Shown piece by piece: positions 18,360 to 30,413 of a DNA stretch of 64,000 nt. Source of the stretch: Isochrysis galbana. Lineage: Eukaryota; Haptophyta; Isochrysidales; Isochrysidaceae. The position numbers and the translations under genes are program-made. Position 1 is the stretch's first letter. Each line of letters begins with the position of its first letter. The notes under the pieces were generated by a model. It searched no databases and was not told where the DNA came from. It saw nothing but the letters and a program-made list of their open reading frames with translations. The stretch covers positions 4,169,980-4,233,979 of the forward strand of contig CM030932.1 in assembly GCA_018136815.1 (NCBI GenBank). The letters are read 5' to 3'.

Positions 18360-19091
18360 AGAAACGTTTGCATCTATCTAGGGACACATTTCTGGGGTTG
18401 GTGATACGGCCAGTGAAGCAAAGTTGAGGGGTAGAATGTTATAAGGGGTAAAAAAATGGTGAGGGGAGGGGGGGTAAAAAAAGGGGGAACCTCAAGTTGC
18501 ACCCTCTTCCCTACGTCCTGCCTTGCGGCTTCACGCTGCCGTGCCCCTCGTACTCGTGCGCTACAATGGGGCGGTTCTTGGAGTTATTGGGGATGGGCAT
18601 GGGAGTGTGCTTCGCTTGCGCCTCGGCGCCCACGCTCTTTCTCTTTCGTTGCTGGAAACCTTTACATAGGACAGGAATTTGTCTCAGTTTGAAGATTATC
18701 CGCAGCCGTGCTCACCATTTGGGTGGTAGCGACTGAATGCCGCTTTTCCACATTTTTGGTGGTGGCGATTGAAATCTTTTCCACGTAATTTTGGGTGGTG
18801 GTAAATGAACGCTTTTCTCCTTAAGGGACTAGCCATCTTCATCTTCATCTTCCCAATTGGATTTTTTGTCGAAAGGGTCAGGGGAGAGGGGTTGTAGAAC
18901 GCTTGCGTGAAAGTAGTGGATCCAGGGTCGCGTGCGCGGTGAGAATATTATGCAGTTTGTTTATTCAGAAGGCCACTTCAACAACCACTTCAATGCGCTG
19001 CGGCGCCGTGTACGACGCGTGCAAATTGCAAGCTGCTACTCACGTCGCGAACTTCGCCCCGCGAATCCGAGGAAGAGAGCACTAGTAGTCT
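18360..19091. repeat. Repeat remnants between the hydroxylase pseudogene and the CHD1-like fragment
   Basis: 18500-18570 resembles the minus-strand form of the LINE-A 3' tail (CTGCCTTGCGGCTT, CCCCTCGTACTCGTGCGCTA). 18690-18810 holds three imperfect copies of a roughly 42-bp unit around TTTGGGTGGTGG. About 18917-18962 (GTAGTGGATCCA then GCGCGGTGAGAATATTATG) matches the element end at 33157-33200. No gene is seen. Confidence 0.55.
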
Positions 19092-20158
19092 TCAAGACGC
19101 ATCCTCTCGGTCCATGCATGAGTACCATGCGTCCCACCCCTCGCTCGACGCTCGAAATGAGGAAAATGTCGCGGCGGCTTTGCTCTCTCCAGCCGTCGAC
19201 CCTCCCTGGATCTCGAGCTGCCACTCTTCCTCCCACACCGCTTGTCGCCCCAACTTCTCTTTTGATAGCCTCTCGGAATCGCCCAACGCATCCATCAGCG
19301 CACGTGCCCGTTCGCGAAACTCCTTCTCTGGCAAGAATGGCAACTGCGATTCCCTCTCAGGGTCCTCCAGCTCCAGTCCCGGTGGCCGCTCCGCGGACAG
19401 CGCGGCAGCGATGCGAGCGGCGTCAACAGCTGCGGACTGTTGCGCAGTTAAGAGCGGCAGCACGTCGAGAGCATCAAAAGGGGCTGCGGGCGGCGCACTC
19501 GTCGCCATGGAATCGGCATCGTCTGTGGCAACGAATGTAGGCGCGGTAGGTGGTTGCGGTAGAGGAGGGGGTAGAGCGGCGTAACCGAGACGGCATGAGA
19601 AGGGTAGCTCGGGGTCGTCACGAAGCTCCTCGTACGCGCGGAAGCCATGCTTGTAGATGCCAAGGAGGAGAAGTGCGTCGTCGCGTGGTGTCCACGAGAC
19701 GGCCTCGTGACGCCCGACGCCGCCGTGAATGGGAGGCGCTCTGAAAGATACTAATGGAGAGGCATGCCTGTAGTCCAATGGGGATGGGAGGCTACGCGTG
19801 AGCCCAACAAACCGCAGAAGATTGTCATGGTGATCGTTGCTCAATCTATGTGCCCATCACAACTGCCCGTCGCCTGTTGGTCCTAGCCTACGAACCTTTC
19901 AATGGCGTCCGAGAGCCTCTTAAGCGCGAGAAGCCTTTGCAGCATCGATGCCCCAAGCTTCCGAACGCGCTCAGCATACTCTGCGCCTCCGGCTGAGACG
20001 AGCGGCTCGAGCTCAGTCACCTGCGCTTGGGACAAACTTGGCACCCTGCAGCCTATCTCCCGTAGCACCTCGTGCGCAGCCGCCACGTCCTCGCGAGCAG
20101 CTGTTGACTGCATGGCGGCCCCGCACGCCGCACCCGCGGGTGCTGCACCACCTTCACC
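19092..20158 (-). CDS. CHD1-like chromatin remodeller, C-terminal fragment (partial, next to gap)
   Basis: Exons on the minus strand are 20158-19896 and 19845-19092, with a 50-bp intron (GTTCGT...CATAG). The first encodes a helical segment (VPSLSQAQVTELEPLVSAGG to LKRLSDAIER). The second encodes WTPRDDALLLLGIYKHGFRA then YEELRDDPELPFSCRLG. This matches the SANT/SLIDE-like helical region after the ATPase in CHD1-type remodellers (DDALLL.GIYKHG..W..IR.DPEL). An acidic/Pro-rich tail and DAWYSCMDREDAS end the protein. The ATPase and chromodomains are absent; they would have to lie in the 100-N gap or have been lost. Only about 190 bp separate the gap from the next gene's stop codon, so the gene is either much larger than the gap marks or a fragment. 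Confidence 0.55.
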
Positions 20159-20258
20159 NNNNNNNNNNNNNNNNNNNNNNNNNNNNNNNNNNNNNNNNNN
20201 NNNNNNNNNNNNNNNNNNNNNNNNNNNNNNNNNNNNNNNNNNNNNNNNNNNNNNNNNN
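20159..20258. other. Assembly gap (100 N)
   Basis: A run of exactly 100 N marks a scaffold join of unknown true length. It interrupts the CHD1-like fragment. Confidence 1.
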
Positions 20259-20450
20259 CCCGGCAAGCTGCATCCTCTCCTCGGAAACGCAGCCATATGG
20301 TCGATGGGTTGCAAGTCCAATCAGCTGGCGCACTTGCAGATCGCGCAAAGCGGGTAGATCTACGGCTTCGAGCTGTTGTTATGAATAAGCATCGGTCCGC
20401 GACCACTACCCCGCGACCAGTCGTGCCAGCCATGACCCTACTCTTGATCC

Positions 20451-22087
20451 TCAGCGCGATTTTTTGTTAATATTTTCTGTGGGATAAGCCTCTCTTGGAG
20501 CCTCCGAGGCGATTGCGACTAGGTCTTGCTTGGAGACAGACACTCGCATGCCGCCGAGGCCAAGGCCCGAGGCGACGCCAGCTGGGATGGACGGGAGCAT
20601 GTGCTCCTCCGTCTCATAGTCCAAGCTTTCGCCACGCCGTGCAGCGACCGGAGCTGCGGGTAAGTTGTGGCCCTGTCGCGCCTCCCGGTCCTTGCGTGCC
20701 TTGAAGGCGTTGACATGATAGTTGCCGACGACGCGCTCCATAAAAAAGAGGCCATTCCATGAGGCGAGCGCAAGCAAGAAGCATCGAAAGCAGCGAATGT
20801 AGAGCGGGGCATCTTGGACAAAGAGCTGAATGTATGCGAAGACTGCCACAGAAATCAGCCACGGCGCGCGGCACCAAACATTGATCGCGCTGTTGAGGCG
20901 TTTCTCATCGAGCGGCTTCATCCAGCCATGCTTCACCAAGAAGAGCATGAGGTAATCCACGCCACCCGGCACTCCACACATAAAGAAGTGATTGTAGTCC
21001 ATCAAGGGCCCCACTTCTGCGGTGATCAGCAACGGACCACCTGCGTTCGGCAAGCAAAGGAGGTGTCGGTCCACTTATGATGCGATCCAAAGGTGACGCC
21101 AACAAGGCGACCGAAATCAGCCGTCGCATGTCGTCAAGGGTAGGGGCAACTTGGAGCTACGCCGCTTTGACCACAACTCGGTGAACTGTGGCGAATAGGC
21201 TCGAAGACGGGCTGACGTACCGACGACGACCATGAGCAAATGATGCAGCCAGTCGATTGGCGCCAGCTTGTCGAAGAAAGCCATGTGATAGACATGGATG
21301 GAAAAGATGAAGGAAGCTGGCCAATGGTTGAGCTGATTCTCCGCAAGAGCGCCCAGCGGGTCCGTGATCATGTAGGCCACGTCAGGCAGGCAAAGGAGAG
21401 AGATCCACACATTCGCAATCGCATGGAGCCCGAACCAGCGCGCCTATGTTCATTCACAGCGGAGGGGCATGGCGAATCGGGTCGGAGGTACTGCATTTGT
21501 AGCGCCGTGCTGAAGACATGGGCACATTGCCTCGAGTTTGGCCGAGCTGGTTCGGGGGTGGCTGCAACTGACCTTTGTGTGGCGTGCGTACACGAAATCA
21601 CAGACGCCGAGCGCGGCAAGCCCGAGGAACGAAGCGCAGATCGTATTCCAGGTCACCTATAAGACAAAGTGCCACGGTGAGCTGAGGCTGCCATCCTCGA
21701 AGTGAGTCCACCTTGGCCACGTATTGGTGTCTCACCTCAGTGATAGGCCGCTTGTGGCCATAGACGCCACCAAAGCTGAAGAGCTCTCCGGAGACGCCTG
21801 TGCGTGAGAATGCTGCGGACCCGTTGAAGTGGTAGCATGTGGCGCAGAGCGCGCCCAGCCAGCCGAGAGAGAGAGCCGCCATGCAGTACATGGAGCCGGC
21901 AGGCGAGAGGTTGCCGATGAAGCTGGGAGGGGTGGGGGAAAGAGCGGGGGAGGGGAGGGGGGGGGAGGGGGGTCGGCGGCGCGTGAGTTGTGTGTGTGCG
22001 CGCGCGCGCGCGCGTGCCACGGGAGAGTCGCGCGCACTTGGCCCACATCCCCTTCTCTGGGTCGTATCTGTGCGGCGAGCGCGGCAT
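20451..22087 (-). CDS. Multi-pass membrane protein with a GVPGGVDY motif, 5 exons, 377 aa
   Basis: Exons on the minus strand are 22087-22038, 21922-21736, 21656-21573, 21443-21221 and 21040-20451; all introns are GT-AG and the frame is kept. Exon 2 has a helix around MAALSLGWLGALCATCYHF. Exon 3 has FLGLAALGVCDFVYARH. Exon 4 has IANVWISLLCLPDVAYMITD, FSIHVYHMAFF and WLHHLLMVVVG. Exon 5 has HFFMCGVPGGVDYLMLFLVK, WLISVAVFAYIQLFV and RCFRCFLLALASWNGLFF, then a cytosolic Arg/Glu-rich tail. The paired His (DWLHHLLM) with following helices recalls TLC-domain lipid proteins, but I am not sure of the family. The first intron holds a CG/CA microsatellite and a long pyrimidine run. Confidence 0.8.
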
Positions 22088-22880
22088 CGCGAGAGGGAGG
22101 GAGGGAGAGGGAGGGGGTGGGGGAGAGACAGAGATGTGAAGAGAGGAAGAGAGGAAGAGGGAAACAAACACCAACGGGAAAGAGGAGAGGAGGGAGAGGA
22201 AGGTGAGAGAGAATGGGGGGGCGGTGGTCTATGTATGTGACGCGGAGAGAGAGAAGGATGTAGAGTTGATGGATGAGCAGGGGTGTGAGGCGAACGGGGA
22301 GAGGGCGGAGGGCTCAGGGGGGGTTAGAATACAGGAGAGATGCGCCTCGAGTATATAGAATACAGCGAGAAGAGGGGAAGGGAGAGAGGAGAGCAAGCGG
22401 ACCCCCCACCGGCCGTCCCCCCGCGCAGCCACGCGGCCGCCGCTGACGAAACCTGCCTGTCGCCGGTTCGGGGCCGGCGGCGGCAGGCAAGGGGTTTTCT
22501 TGTAGCGCGGCCGGGGGAGGCTACAAGCCAGACAGCCAGACATCTTAGAGGGTTTTTGAGAAGGTTTCACTCGGGTTTCATTCGGGTTTCACTCCGGGGT
22601 TTCACTTGCTCGACTACCGAGTAAAGCTGGGTGAAACCCGAGGAAAACAACGTTCTGCAAAATGGGAACCAGCGTTCTGCTGGCCGCGAGAGGTTTCACT
22701 GCGCCGCCCCGATGACCGTCTCTCGCTCCGTCTCACGACCATATGCGGAAGGGCCCCCACTCCCGTTTGTTTCTTCTCTGTTTACGTTATTTTAAGTCTC
22801 TCTTTATTTCGCGAATTTACCTTGAAGACCAAGGACCGTCATATGAATTTTCTCGTCGTCACCTTAAGTAAAAGTAAACG
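22088..22880. other. Purine-rich 5' flanks between divergent genes
   Basis: 22085-22400 is strongly G/A-rich on the plus strand. It is the likely 5' region of the minus-strand membrane gene. About 22565-22612 holds short repeats of GGTTTCACTCGG. About 22420-22640 is otherwise unremarkable. The last 150 bp are AT-richer and lead into the transposase gene. Confidence 0.45.
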
Positions 22881-24232
22881 ATGAGTGACGAGTTCTTCTT
22901 CTCGTCGTCCACTTCCCTCGTTGGGGGGGAGACGAGAACAGCAGCGACGATGCCGACCCGCCCCTTCACAGCGATGGAGCTGGAGAATGCGGAGATGGCG
23001 TTGGCACTGGCTGTCGCGGTCGATGAGGATCATCAGTGGGATGAGCTCCTCGCGGGCTTCTCCGACGAAAGCGCGGACGATGAGGAAATCTTCCTCATCT
23101 CACTCGCCATTGATCCTCTAGGCCGCTCCGCTAAGACGCGCATCGGCCCGCAGCGCCTTTCAGTTGCCCGGCTGGAGCGCGAGGCAGCTCAAGCCGGCTT
23201 GGGCGATGATGACTTCGCCAGGGATGTTTATATCCGCTTTGGCGTACGTCTCCCCAACCTCCGCCGCTTTGTTGACGCACTGCTGCTGCCGGCTGGCTGG
23301 CGGCTGCGCGGCGGCCACGTCATGCGTGGCGAGGAGGCCGTTCTCATTACGCTGCGGCGCTTTCGAACGCCAGGTGAGAGGGCCTGCGACGCGCCGAGCA
23401 TGCCTTTGCGGGTGCCATTTCACTTTCTCCCTCACTCCATCGTTCGTCTCCTTGTGCACAGTGCACAGGATCTGCAACATCTCTGGTGTGGGAGACGGGG
23501 CGCAGCGAAGCCGCCATCTCGGCAGCGCACCATGCTGTCGTCGAGCACATACATCTCATTTTCCCTCATCTTCTCGATTCTCGAGGCTTCTCCGCCTTCA
23601 CTCCCCTCTTTCCCGCCTTTGCTGCGGCGCTAGTGAGGGCGGGTGTTCCCGTGTCGAATATGGTAGGCTTCATCGACGGTAAGTTGTGGCCCGTTGCACG
23701 ACCCGTTCGGTCGCAAGGCGTGTATTTTTCCGGGCACAAGCGTTGTCACGGTGTGAAGGTGCAAGGAATTGTCTTCCCCAATGGAATCCAACCATGGGCC
23801 TATGGCCCAGTGCATGGATCCTAGCATGACTCCTTCGTGCTGCACGTGTCTGGTCTCCTGCACATCGTGCAATTGTGTTGCACTAGGATTGGGTGCACAT
23901 ATTGCTTGCTCGGTGACTCTGCTTACCCCATGTCAGCTTACCTGTACAGGATGTACAGGGGCGCGCTGCTTGCATGGCAGGCTTTCTTCAATGCCGTCAT
24001 GAGCCCCTTCCGCGTGAGCGCCGAATGGGGGTTCGGGAAAGTGGCCAACCTCTGGCCATGGTTTGATCTAGCGCGTGGGCAGCAATTGTTGCGTCGTGAT
24101 GTCGGGGCATACCTCCGGGTGGCTAATCTTTTCACCAACATGCATACGTGCTTGTACGGTAGCATTGTTTCCCACAAGTTTGGCATGGAACCTCCTCCCC
24201 TGGAGACATACATGGCTGGGGGGCCCTTTTGA
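22881..24232 (+). pseudogene. PIF/Harbinger-type transposase with an intron and one in-frame stop
   Basis: Exon 1 is 22881-23373. The intron is 23374-23468 (GTGAGA...TGCACAG). Exon 2 is 23469-24232. Exon 1 has an acidic start and DVYIRFGVRLPNLRRFVDAL. Exon 2 continues SLVWETGRSEAAISAAHHAV, then the DDE core: VGFIDGKLWPVARP with the first Asp, YFSGHKRCHGVKVQGIVFPN, HDSF, LLGDSAYPM with the second Asp, and RVSAEWGFGKVANLWPW with the Glu. This order is that of Harbinger/HARBI1-like nucleases. A TAG at 23822-23824, between GPVHGS and HDSF, is the only lesion found. The frame is otherwise open to PLETYMAGGPF, so loss of function is recent or the stop is an error. I did not find terminal inverted repeats. 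Confidence 0.8.
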
Positions 24233-24295
24233 TAGGTGATGGTCCTCTCCGTGTAGCCTCACTTACAATTGCAATGTAACAAAAACAACTGTATT

Positions 24296-25345
24296 AGTAG
24301 TGTTAGAAGTGCCGCTAAATTGCTGAGCAGGCCTCAGGTTCGGGGTCTTTTGGACAAGTACCCCCGTGAAGAGCGTCCAATTTCTAGTTGCACAGCCCCC
24401 CCCCGCCTGCCCCCCCCCCTCCCCTTCCCCCCCACCCCCCACCCCCTCTTCCCCGCCCCCCCGCCCCCTGTGAGCTATAAGTAGTAGAAGTGCCGCTAAG
24501 TTGCTGAGGCCTCAGGTTCGGGGTCTTTTGGACAAGTACCCCCGTGAAGAGCGTCTAATTTCTAGTTGCACAGCCCCCCCCCGCCTGCCCCCCCTCCCCT
24601 CCCCTCCCCCCCCCCCCTCTTCCCCGCCCCCCGCCCCCTGTGAGCTATAAGTAGTAGAAGTGCCGCTAAGTTGCTGAGGCCTCAGGTTCGGGGTCTTTTG
24701 GACAAGTACCCCCGTGAAGAGCGTCCAATTTCTAGTTGCACAGCCCCCCCCCGCCTGCCCCCCTCCCCTCCCCCTTCCCCCCACCCCCCACCCCTCTTCC
24801 CCGCCCCCCGCCCCCCTGTGAGCTATAAGTAGTTAGTAGAAGTGCCGCTAAGTTGCTGAGGCCTCAGGTTCGGGGTCTTTTGGACAAGTACCCCCGTGAA
24901 GAGCGTCCAATTTCTAGTTGCACAGCCCCCCCCCGCCTGCCCCCCTCCCCTCCCCCTCCCCCCCCCCCCCCCCCTCTTCCCCGCCCCCCGCCCCCCTGTG
25001 AGCTATAAGTAGTAGAAGTGCCGCTAAGTTGCTGAGGCCTCAGGTTCGGGGTCTTTTGGACAAGTACCCCCGTGAAGAGCGTCCAATTTCTAGTTGCACA
25101 GCCCCCCCCCGCCTGCCCCCCTCCCCTCCCCCTTCCCCCCCCCCACCCCCTCTTCCCCCCCCCCCGGTGAGCTATAAATAAGTATTAGAAGTGCCGCTAA
25201 GTTGCTGAGGCTGAGGCCTCAGATTGGGGGTCTTCTAGACAAATATCCCCATGAAGAGCGTCCTATTTGTAATTGCACAGCCTCCCCCCCCCTGTGCCCC
25301 CCCCCCCCCCTCGCCCCATCCCCCTATTCTGCCACCCCCCCCCTG
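24296..25345. repeat. Satellite array, about six units of 170-182 bp
   Basis: Each unit begins GAAGTGCCGCTAA(A/G)TTGCTGAG (about 24306, 24488, 24657, 24838, 25014 and 25187). It continues GGGGTCTTTTGGACAAGTAC, CCGTGAAGAGCGTCCAATTT, then a 60-80 bp C-tract, and ends GTGAGCTATAAGTAGT. The first units are over 95% alike outside the C-tract, whose length varies. The last unit is diverged and truncated. It is too long and too C-rich for CRISPR. Confidence 0.95.
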
Positions 25346-26164
25346 TGTTATCCTTGGTCGGGTGTTATCCTTGGTCCTTTGTGACCGTGTGACGTTGTTG
25401 TTCTCACACTTGACGGGTGTTTTCGATTCCTAGTCTTCCTCCTAGTCGCAGTAGTTGGGAGCTCGGTGCGAGTTCGATGCGAGTGTGTGGTCGGAAGTCG
25501 TTGGTGTCGACGCACAAAACTTTTTTGGGTTGGGTTGGGTCGACGTTGCACGTCTGCCTGGGCTCTTCTGGAGAGCTCTCACGTGCACCGTCCAATGAAG
25601 GAGGCCGGTCCCCATCGTGCGTGTCGCGCTGTCTGTATCGTGTATGGGGTAGTGCGGGTATCTCACTCACTTAGTGGTTTTGCCGGTGTAGGAGCTTTCC
25701 CACAGGATTTGGGGCAAAGGCGATGTAGGCATAAGCATAAACACGGGAGGGCGGGATGGTGGAGGGTGTGAGTATAGAGTATACGGTAGCTAAGCGCTTA
25801 GCGGACACCTTCAAGAATTTTTTTATGGCCTTTGCCTTTGCGACGTCAACGTCTTTTGTCCGTATTTGGTTATTGGTTATTGGTTATTAGTTACAGTAAC
25901 GTTTTGTTGTTGTTGTGAGGGCCCAAGAGGCAAGAGGGGGGGGTCAGGGTCAGGGTCCTAATGGCTAATGGGCCCCGGATATGTGCTAGTTGGGTGTATT
26001 GGGAACGTTCTACTGAAAAAAATCCTCAAATTTCCTCAACCGTGAGATTGAGAGATTGAGATGGTCATTTTCTAACCCCTAATATAAAACCTGTTTGACC
26101 GTTGACCGCCCTACGCCCTACGCCCTACGCCTACGCCCCACCTATTGCCTATTGCTGGGCATCA
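25346..26164 (-). mobile_element. LINE-A internal fragment (about 25568-25666) in otherwise gene-poor DNA
   Basis: On the minus strand, RYPHYPIHDTDSATRTMGTG then LLHWTVHVRALQ (25666 to about 25568) matches RHPQYPVHNAECASRTMGIG then LLHWTTHVRALQ of the LINE-A copy at 59313-60839. Nothing recognisable continues on either side. 25671-26164 shows only simple repeats (TTGGTTAT, CTACGCC) and no gene. Confidence 0.65.
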
Positions 26165-26300
26165 CCGCGATAACACCGGACGAGCCATGCGCCAACCGCG
26201 CACACACCCCATCGCGGGGGAGGGGCTCCGTTGCCGATGAGGCGCGGTCCCTCACTCAGCACTAGGAGTATGTAGACTGCCACAACAACAAGAAAATCTT
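26165..26300. repeat. Dispersed ~100-bp repeat, copy 2
   Basis: Second copy of the block seen at 13370-13480 (CACCGGACGAGCCATGCGCC, CGCGCACACA, CATCGCGGGG, AGGGGCTCCGTTGCCG), ending in a CAACAACAAG tail. Confidence 0.75.
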
Positions 26301-26399
26301 GAGCCTTGAACGCCCCCCACCCTCACCATCTCACTATTTCCCATCGCCCCCACAAGACAAAAATACTGTTCGTACTTTATACGGTTGGGGGGGGGGCGA

Positions 26400-26990
<591 letters not shown>

Positions 26991-27057
26991 GGCCGGGGGG
27001 GGGGAGTCCAGAGGGTGTGTGCGCCCGAGAGAGCGAGCGGGCGGAGCGCGCGGCGGG

Positions 27058-30000
27058 ATGAGTGCGATGGAGCGCAATTGCACGCTCCTTCTCCACTACG
27101 ACAAGGCCACTCCGCCCAACGAGGACGAGATCAGAGAGCTGCTGGAGTCCAAGGAGGTGGAGAAGAAAGTCGAGGCAATGAAGACTCTCATCTCTCTGCA
27201 GCTCAACGGCGAGTCGATGCCCAAGATGCTGATGGTGGTCATCAGGTTTGTCGTCCCCTCCGACGACCACAAGCTCAAAAAGCTGCTCCTCATCTACTGG
27301 GAGGTGATCGACAAGACGGGGCCTGACGGGAAGCTGCTGCCAGAGATGATTCTCGTGTGGTAAGAGCAGTTTGGGGGGGGGGGCAAGGGGGGAAGGTGGT
27401 GGGAGGGCGTGCTGGGAGAGGTTTCTGACAGCTACCAGGCGTTCGTGCCCCTTTCGGCGAGGCAGCGACCGTGCGAGAGAGAGAGCGGGGGAGGGGGGTA
27501 TGCACGCAGGGGGCACGTTGGCCGGCTGCCCTGTGTGTGCGGAGAGAGGGAGAAGGTTCCTGCGAGGCGCGCCGATGGACACCGCGTGCTCGATGCGCTG
27601 CGTGCACGAGTGCCCGGGTGCACGCGGTTGTTGGCGCATCCTGATCGCCGATCCCTGCCCGCCTCAGCAACAACCTGCGCAACGACCTGAGCCATCCCAA
27701 CGAGTTCATCCGTGGCTGCACGCTGCGCTTCTTGTGCAAACTCAAGGAGGCGGAGATCCTCGAGCCGCTCATCCCGACCATCAAGAACAACCTGGAGCAC
27801 AGGCATGCATTTGTGCGGAGGAACGCCGTGCTCGCAGTCTACTCGATCTTCAAGTCGTTTGACTACTTGCTGCCTGATGGCCCTGAGCTTGTCGAGGCTG
27901 TCTTGCAGCAAGAGCAGGACGCGTCGTGCAAGCGCAATGCCTTCCTTATGCTCTTCCACTCGTCGCAGGAGCGCGCAGTCGAGTACCTGTCCCAGAACTT
28001 GGAGCAGGTCTCGAATTGGAGCGACATACTCCAGCTCGTTGTCTTGGAGCTCATCCGCAAGATTGTGCGTGCCAACCCATTCGAGAAGTCGAGGTACATC
28101 CGCTGCATCCTCACACTCTTCAGCTCTGAGTCGAACGCGGTGGTGTACGAGTGCGCATCCGTTCTCGTCGCTCTTTCAAGCTCTGCGACCGCCATCCGTG
28201 CAGCCGCCAACTCGTACACGCAGCTGCTGTCGTCTCAGTCGGACAACAACATCAAGCTCATCGTGCTCGAACGGCTCCAGGATCTCAAGCGCCAGCACTC
28301 CAAAGTGTTGCAGGAGATGGTCATGGACATCATCCGTGCACTCAGCTCCGCCAACCTCGACATACGCAGGAAGACGCTCGAGATTATGCTCGACCTGATC
28401 GTGCCTAAGAACATCGCTGAAATAATGCAGGTGCTGAAGAAGGAGGTGCAAAAGACCCAGGGCGAGGAGGGCGAGAAGAACGCCGAGTACCGCGCCATGC
28501 TCATCAATGCCATCCACAAATCTGCCATCCGTTTCCCCGAGTCGGCCTCCATGGTAGTGCCTGTCCTGATGGATTTCCTCGGAGATTCCAATCAAGGCAC
28601 GGCGGTTGAGGTCATCCTTTTCGTGCGCGAGATCCTCGAGACGTTCCCCCACCTGCGCGAGTCCGTCATGCAAAAACTGCTACAGACCTTCCCCTCCATC
28701 CACTCATCGCGCGTGGCGAGGGTGGCGCTGTGGCTCATAGGCGAATTCTGCGTTTCAGGCGAGGAAGTGGCTGCCGGCTTCACCACGCTCAAGGCCTCGT
28801 TGGGGGAGCTCCCGTTTGCTCTGGCCGCCGGGGCACAGGAAACAGTGACACCCAACGGCAGCGGCGCGGGAGGGGGGAGGGCTGAGGGGCGGCCGGTCGT
28901 GCTGGCCGACGGGACGTATGCCTCGGTCATTGCGGCCGATGACGCAAGGGACGCAGCGGACGCTTCGCCAAAGCTGCGGAGTCTGATTGTGGGGGGTGAC
29001 TTTTTTTTGGCCACCGTTGTCGCGACCACAATGACCAAGCTCGCGCTACGCTCGCGCGCGCACCTCCCCGCCCAGGCGGCCAACATGGTGGCAGCTGACG
29101 TGATGCTGATATTGACAGGCATGCTGCAGCTGGGCAAGGCCGGCACGGTGGGCCAAACCATCGATGCAGACTCGCAGGAGCGCCTCACAACCTACTTACA
29201 CCTGCTGTCGAATCCCGGGGAAGATGTGCAGCAACTCTGCCTTATCCACTGCCACGAGGCTTTCTCCTCGATGCTCAGCGAGCGCGCGTCGCAGGAGGAA
29301 GGTGAGAAACCGTCGGAAGAGGCGGTTCCCGAAGTCAACAGGCAGGCGGACGACCTGATCTCGGTGCGGCAGCTGAAGGGTGGCAAGCCCGAGACGGCCG
29401 CGCTTGAATTCGACGACGACGACGACATTGTCGCCTCGGCTACGGGCGCCTTCAAGGGAGAGCTTGATTTCGCCGCTCGGCTCAAGCGCGTGACGCAACT
29501 GACGGGCCTGTCCGATCCCGTGTACGCCGAGGCGTATGTGCTCGTCCACTCGTACGACATTATGCTAGATGTGCTAGTGATCAATCAGACCCAAGAGCCG
29601 ATGGTGAATTTATGCCTTGAGCTGGCCACCGTGGGCGATCTGAAGCTGTGCGAGCGCCCTACTGCATACACCCTTGCGCCGGGGGAGTCGAAGCACATCA
29701 AGGCCAATATCAAGGTATGCACTCCACCTCGGATCCCAACGCTACGACTGAATCGTGTTCTTTGGTCCAAGACCCCGACGCCGCGCCCAAATCGGCTTGA
29801 GGCTTGGCGTTGCACGGATCCGCCCCCTCGCCTCGCCCACACATGGTTGAGGGTGTCATTGCAAATGACATCCTGGTACACCGACTACCGCCATCTTATC
29901 TCCCTACACGTGCAGGTGTCATCGACAGAAACGGGGATCGTTTTCGGCTCGATAGTCTATGACGCCCAAGGCATGCCTCCCCCGCCTGGTGGCGGAGAGA

Positions 30001-30413
30001 ACCGGAACTGCGTCGTGCTCAACGATTTGCACATCGATATCATGGACTACATCGCTCCCGCCTCTTGCACTGACCTGGCGTTCCGAGCCATGTGGGCCGA
30101 ATTTGAGTGGGAGAACAAGGTCGCCGTGAACACTGATATCACCGAGGTCAAGGAGTTCCTAGAGCACGTCATCAAGTCGACGAATATGCGGTGCCTCACA
30201 CCGCCCGCCGCACTGGAGGGCGACTCAGGCTTTCTTGCCGCGAATCTGTATGCCAAGTCCATTTTCGGCGAGGACGCGCTCGTGAACGTGTCGATCGAGA
30301 AGAGGAGCGATGGAAAAATATGTGGCTACATCCGGATCCGCTCCAAGACGCAAGGCATCGCACTCTCTCTCGGCGACAAGATCACCCTCAAACAAAAAGG
30401 GCCCTCCGCCTAA
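27058..30413 (+). CDS. COPB1: Coatomer subunit beta (beta-COP), 948 aa, 3 exons
   Basis: Beta subunit of the COPI coat, which buds vesicles from the Golgi for retrograde transport to the ER. Exons are 27058-27359, 27668-29714 and 29916-30413. The first splice joins TG and C to give ILVC before NNLRNDLSHPNEFIRGCTLR, as in known beta-COP. Exon 2 is the adaptin-type HEAT-repeat trunk (FVRRNAVLAVYSIF, NPFEKSRYIRCILTLFSSES, NNIKLIVLERLQDL, RVARVALWLIGEFC), then an acidic FDDDDDIVASA linker and the start of the appendage. Exon 3 completes the coatamer beta C-terminal region (STETGIVFGSIVYD, CVVLNDLHIDIMDYI, GFLAANLYAKSIFGEDALVN). The length is almost that of the animal protein. The second intron is 201 bp, in frame and without stop codons, so a retained form would still be translated. 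Confidence 0.97.

Noticed and set aside
21598-22174. Minus-strand frames reading through the CG/CA and C-rich stretch
   Set aside because: This is intron 1 of the membrane protein. The splice sites restore a good frame between exons 1 and 2.
24296-25345. Possible CRISPR-like array
   Set aside because: Units are 170-182 bp, direct and continuous with C-tracts and no unique spacers. The host is eukaryotic.
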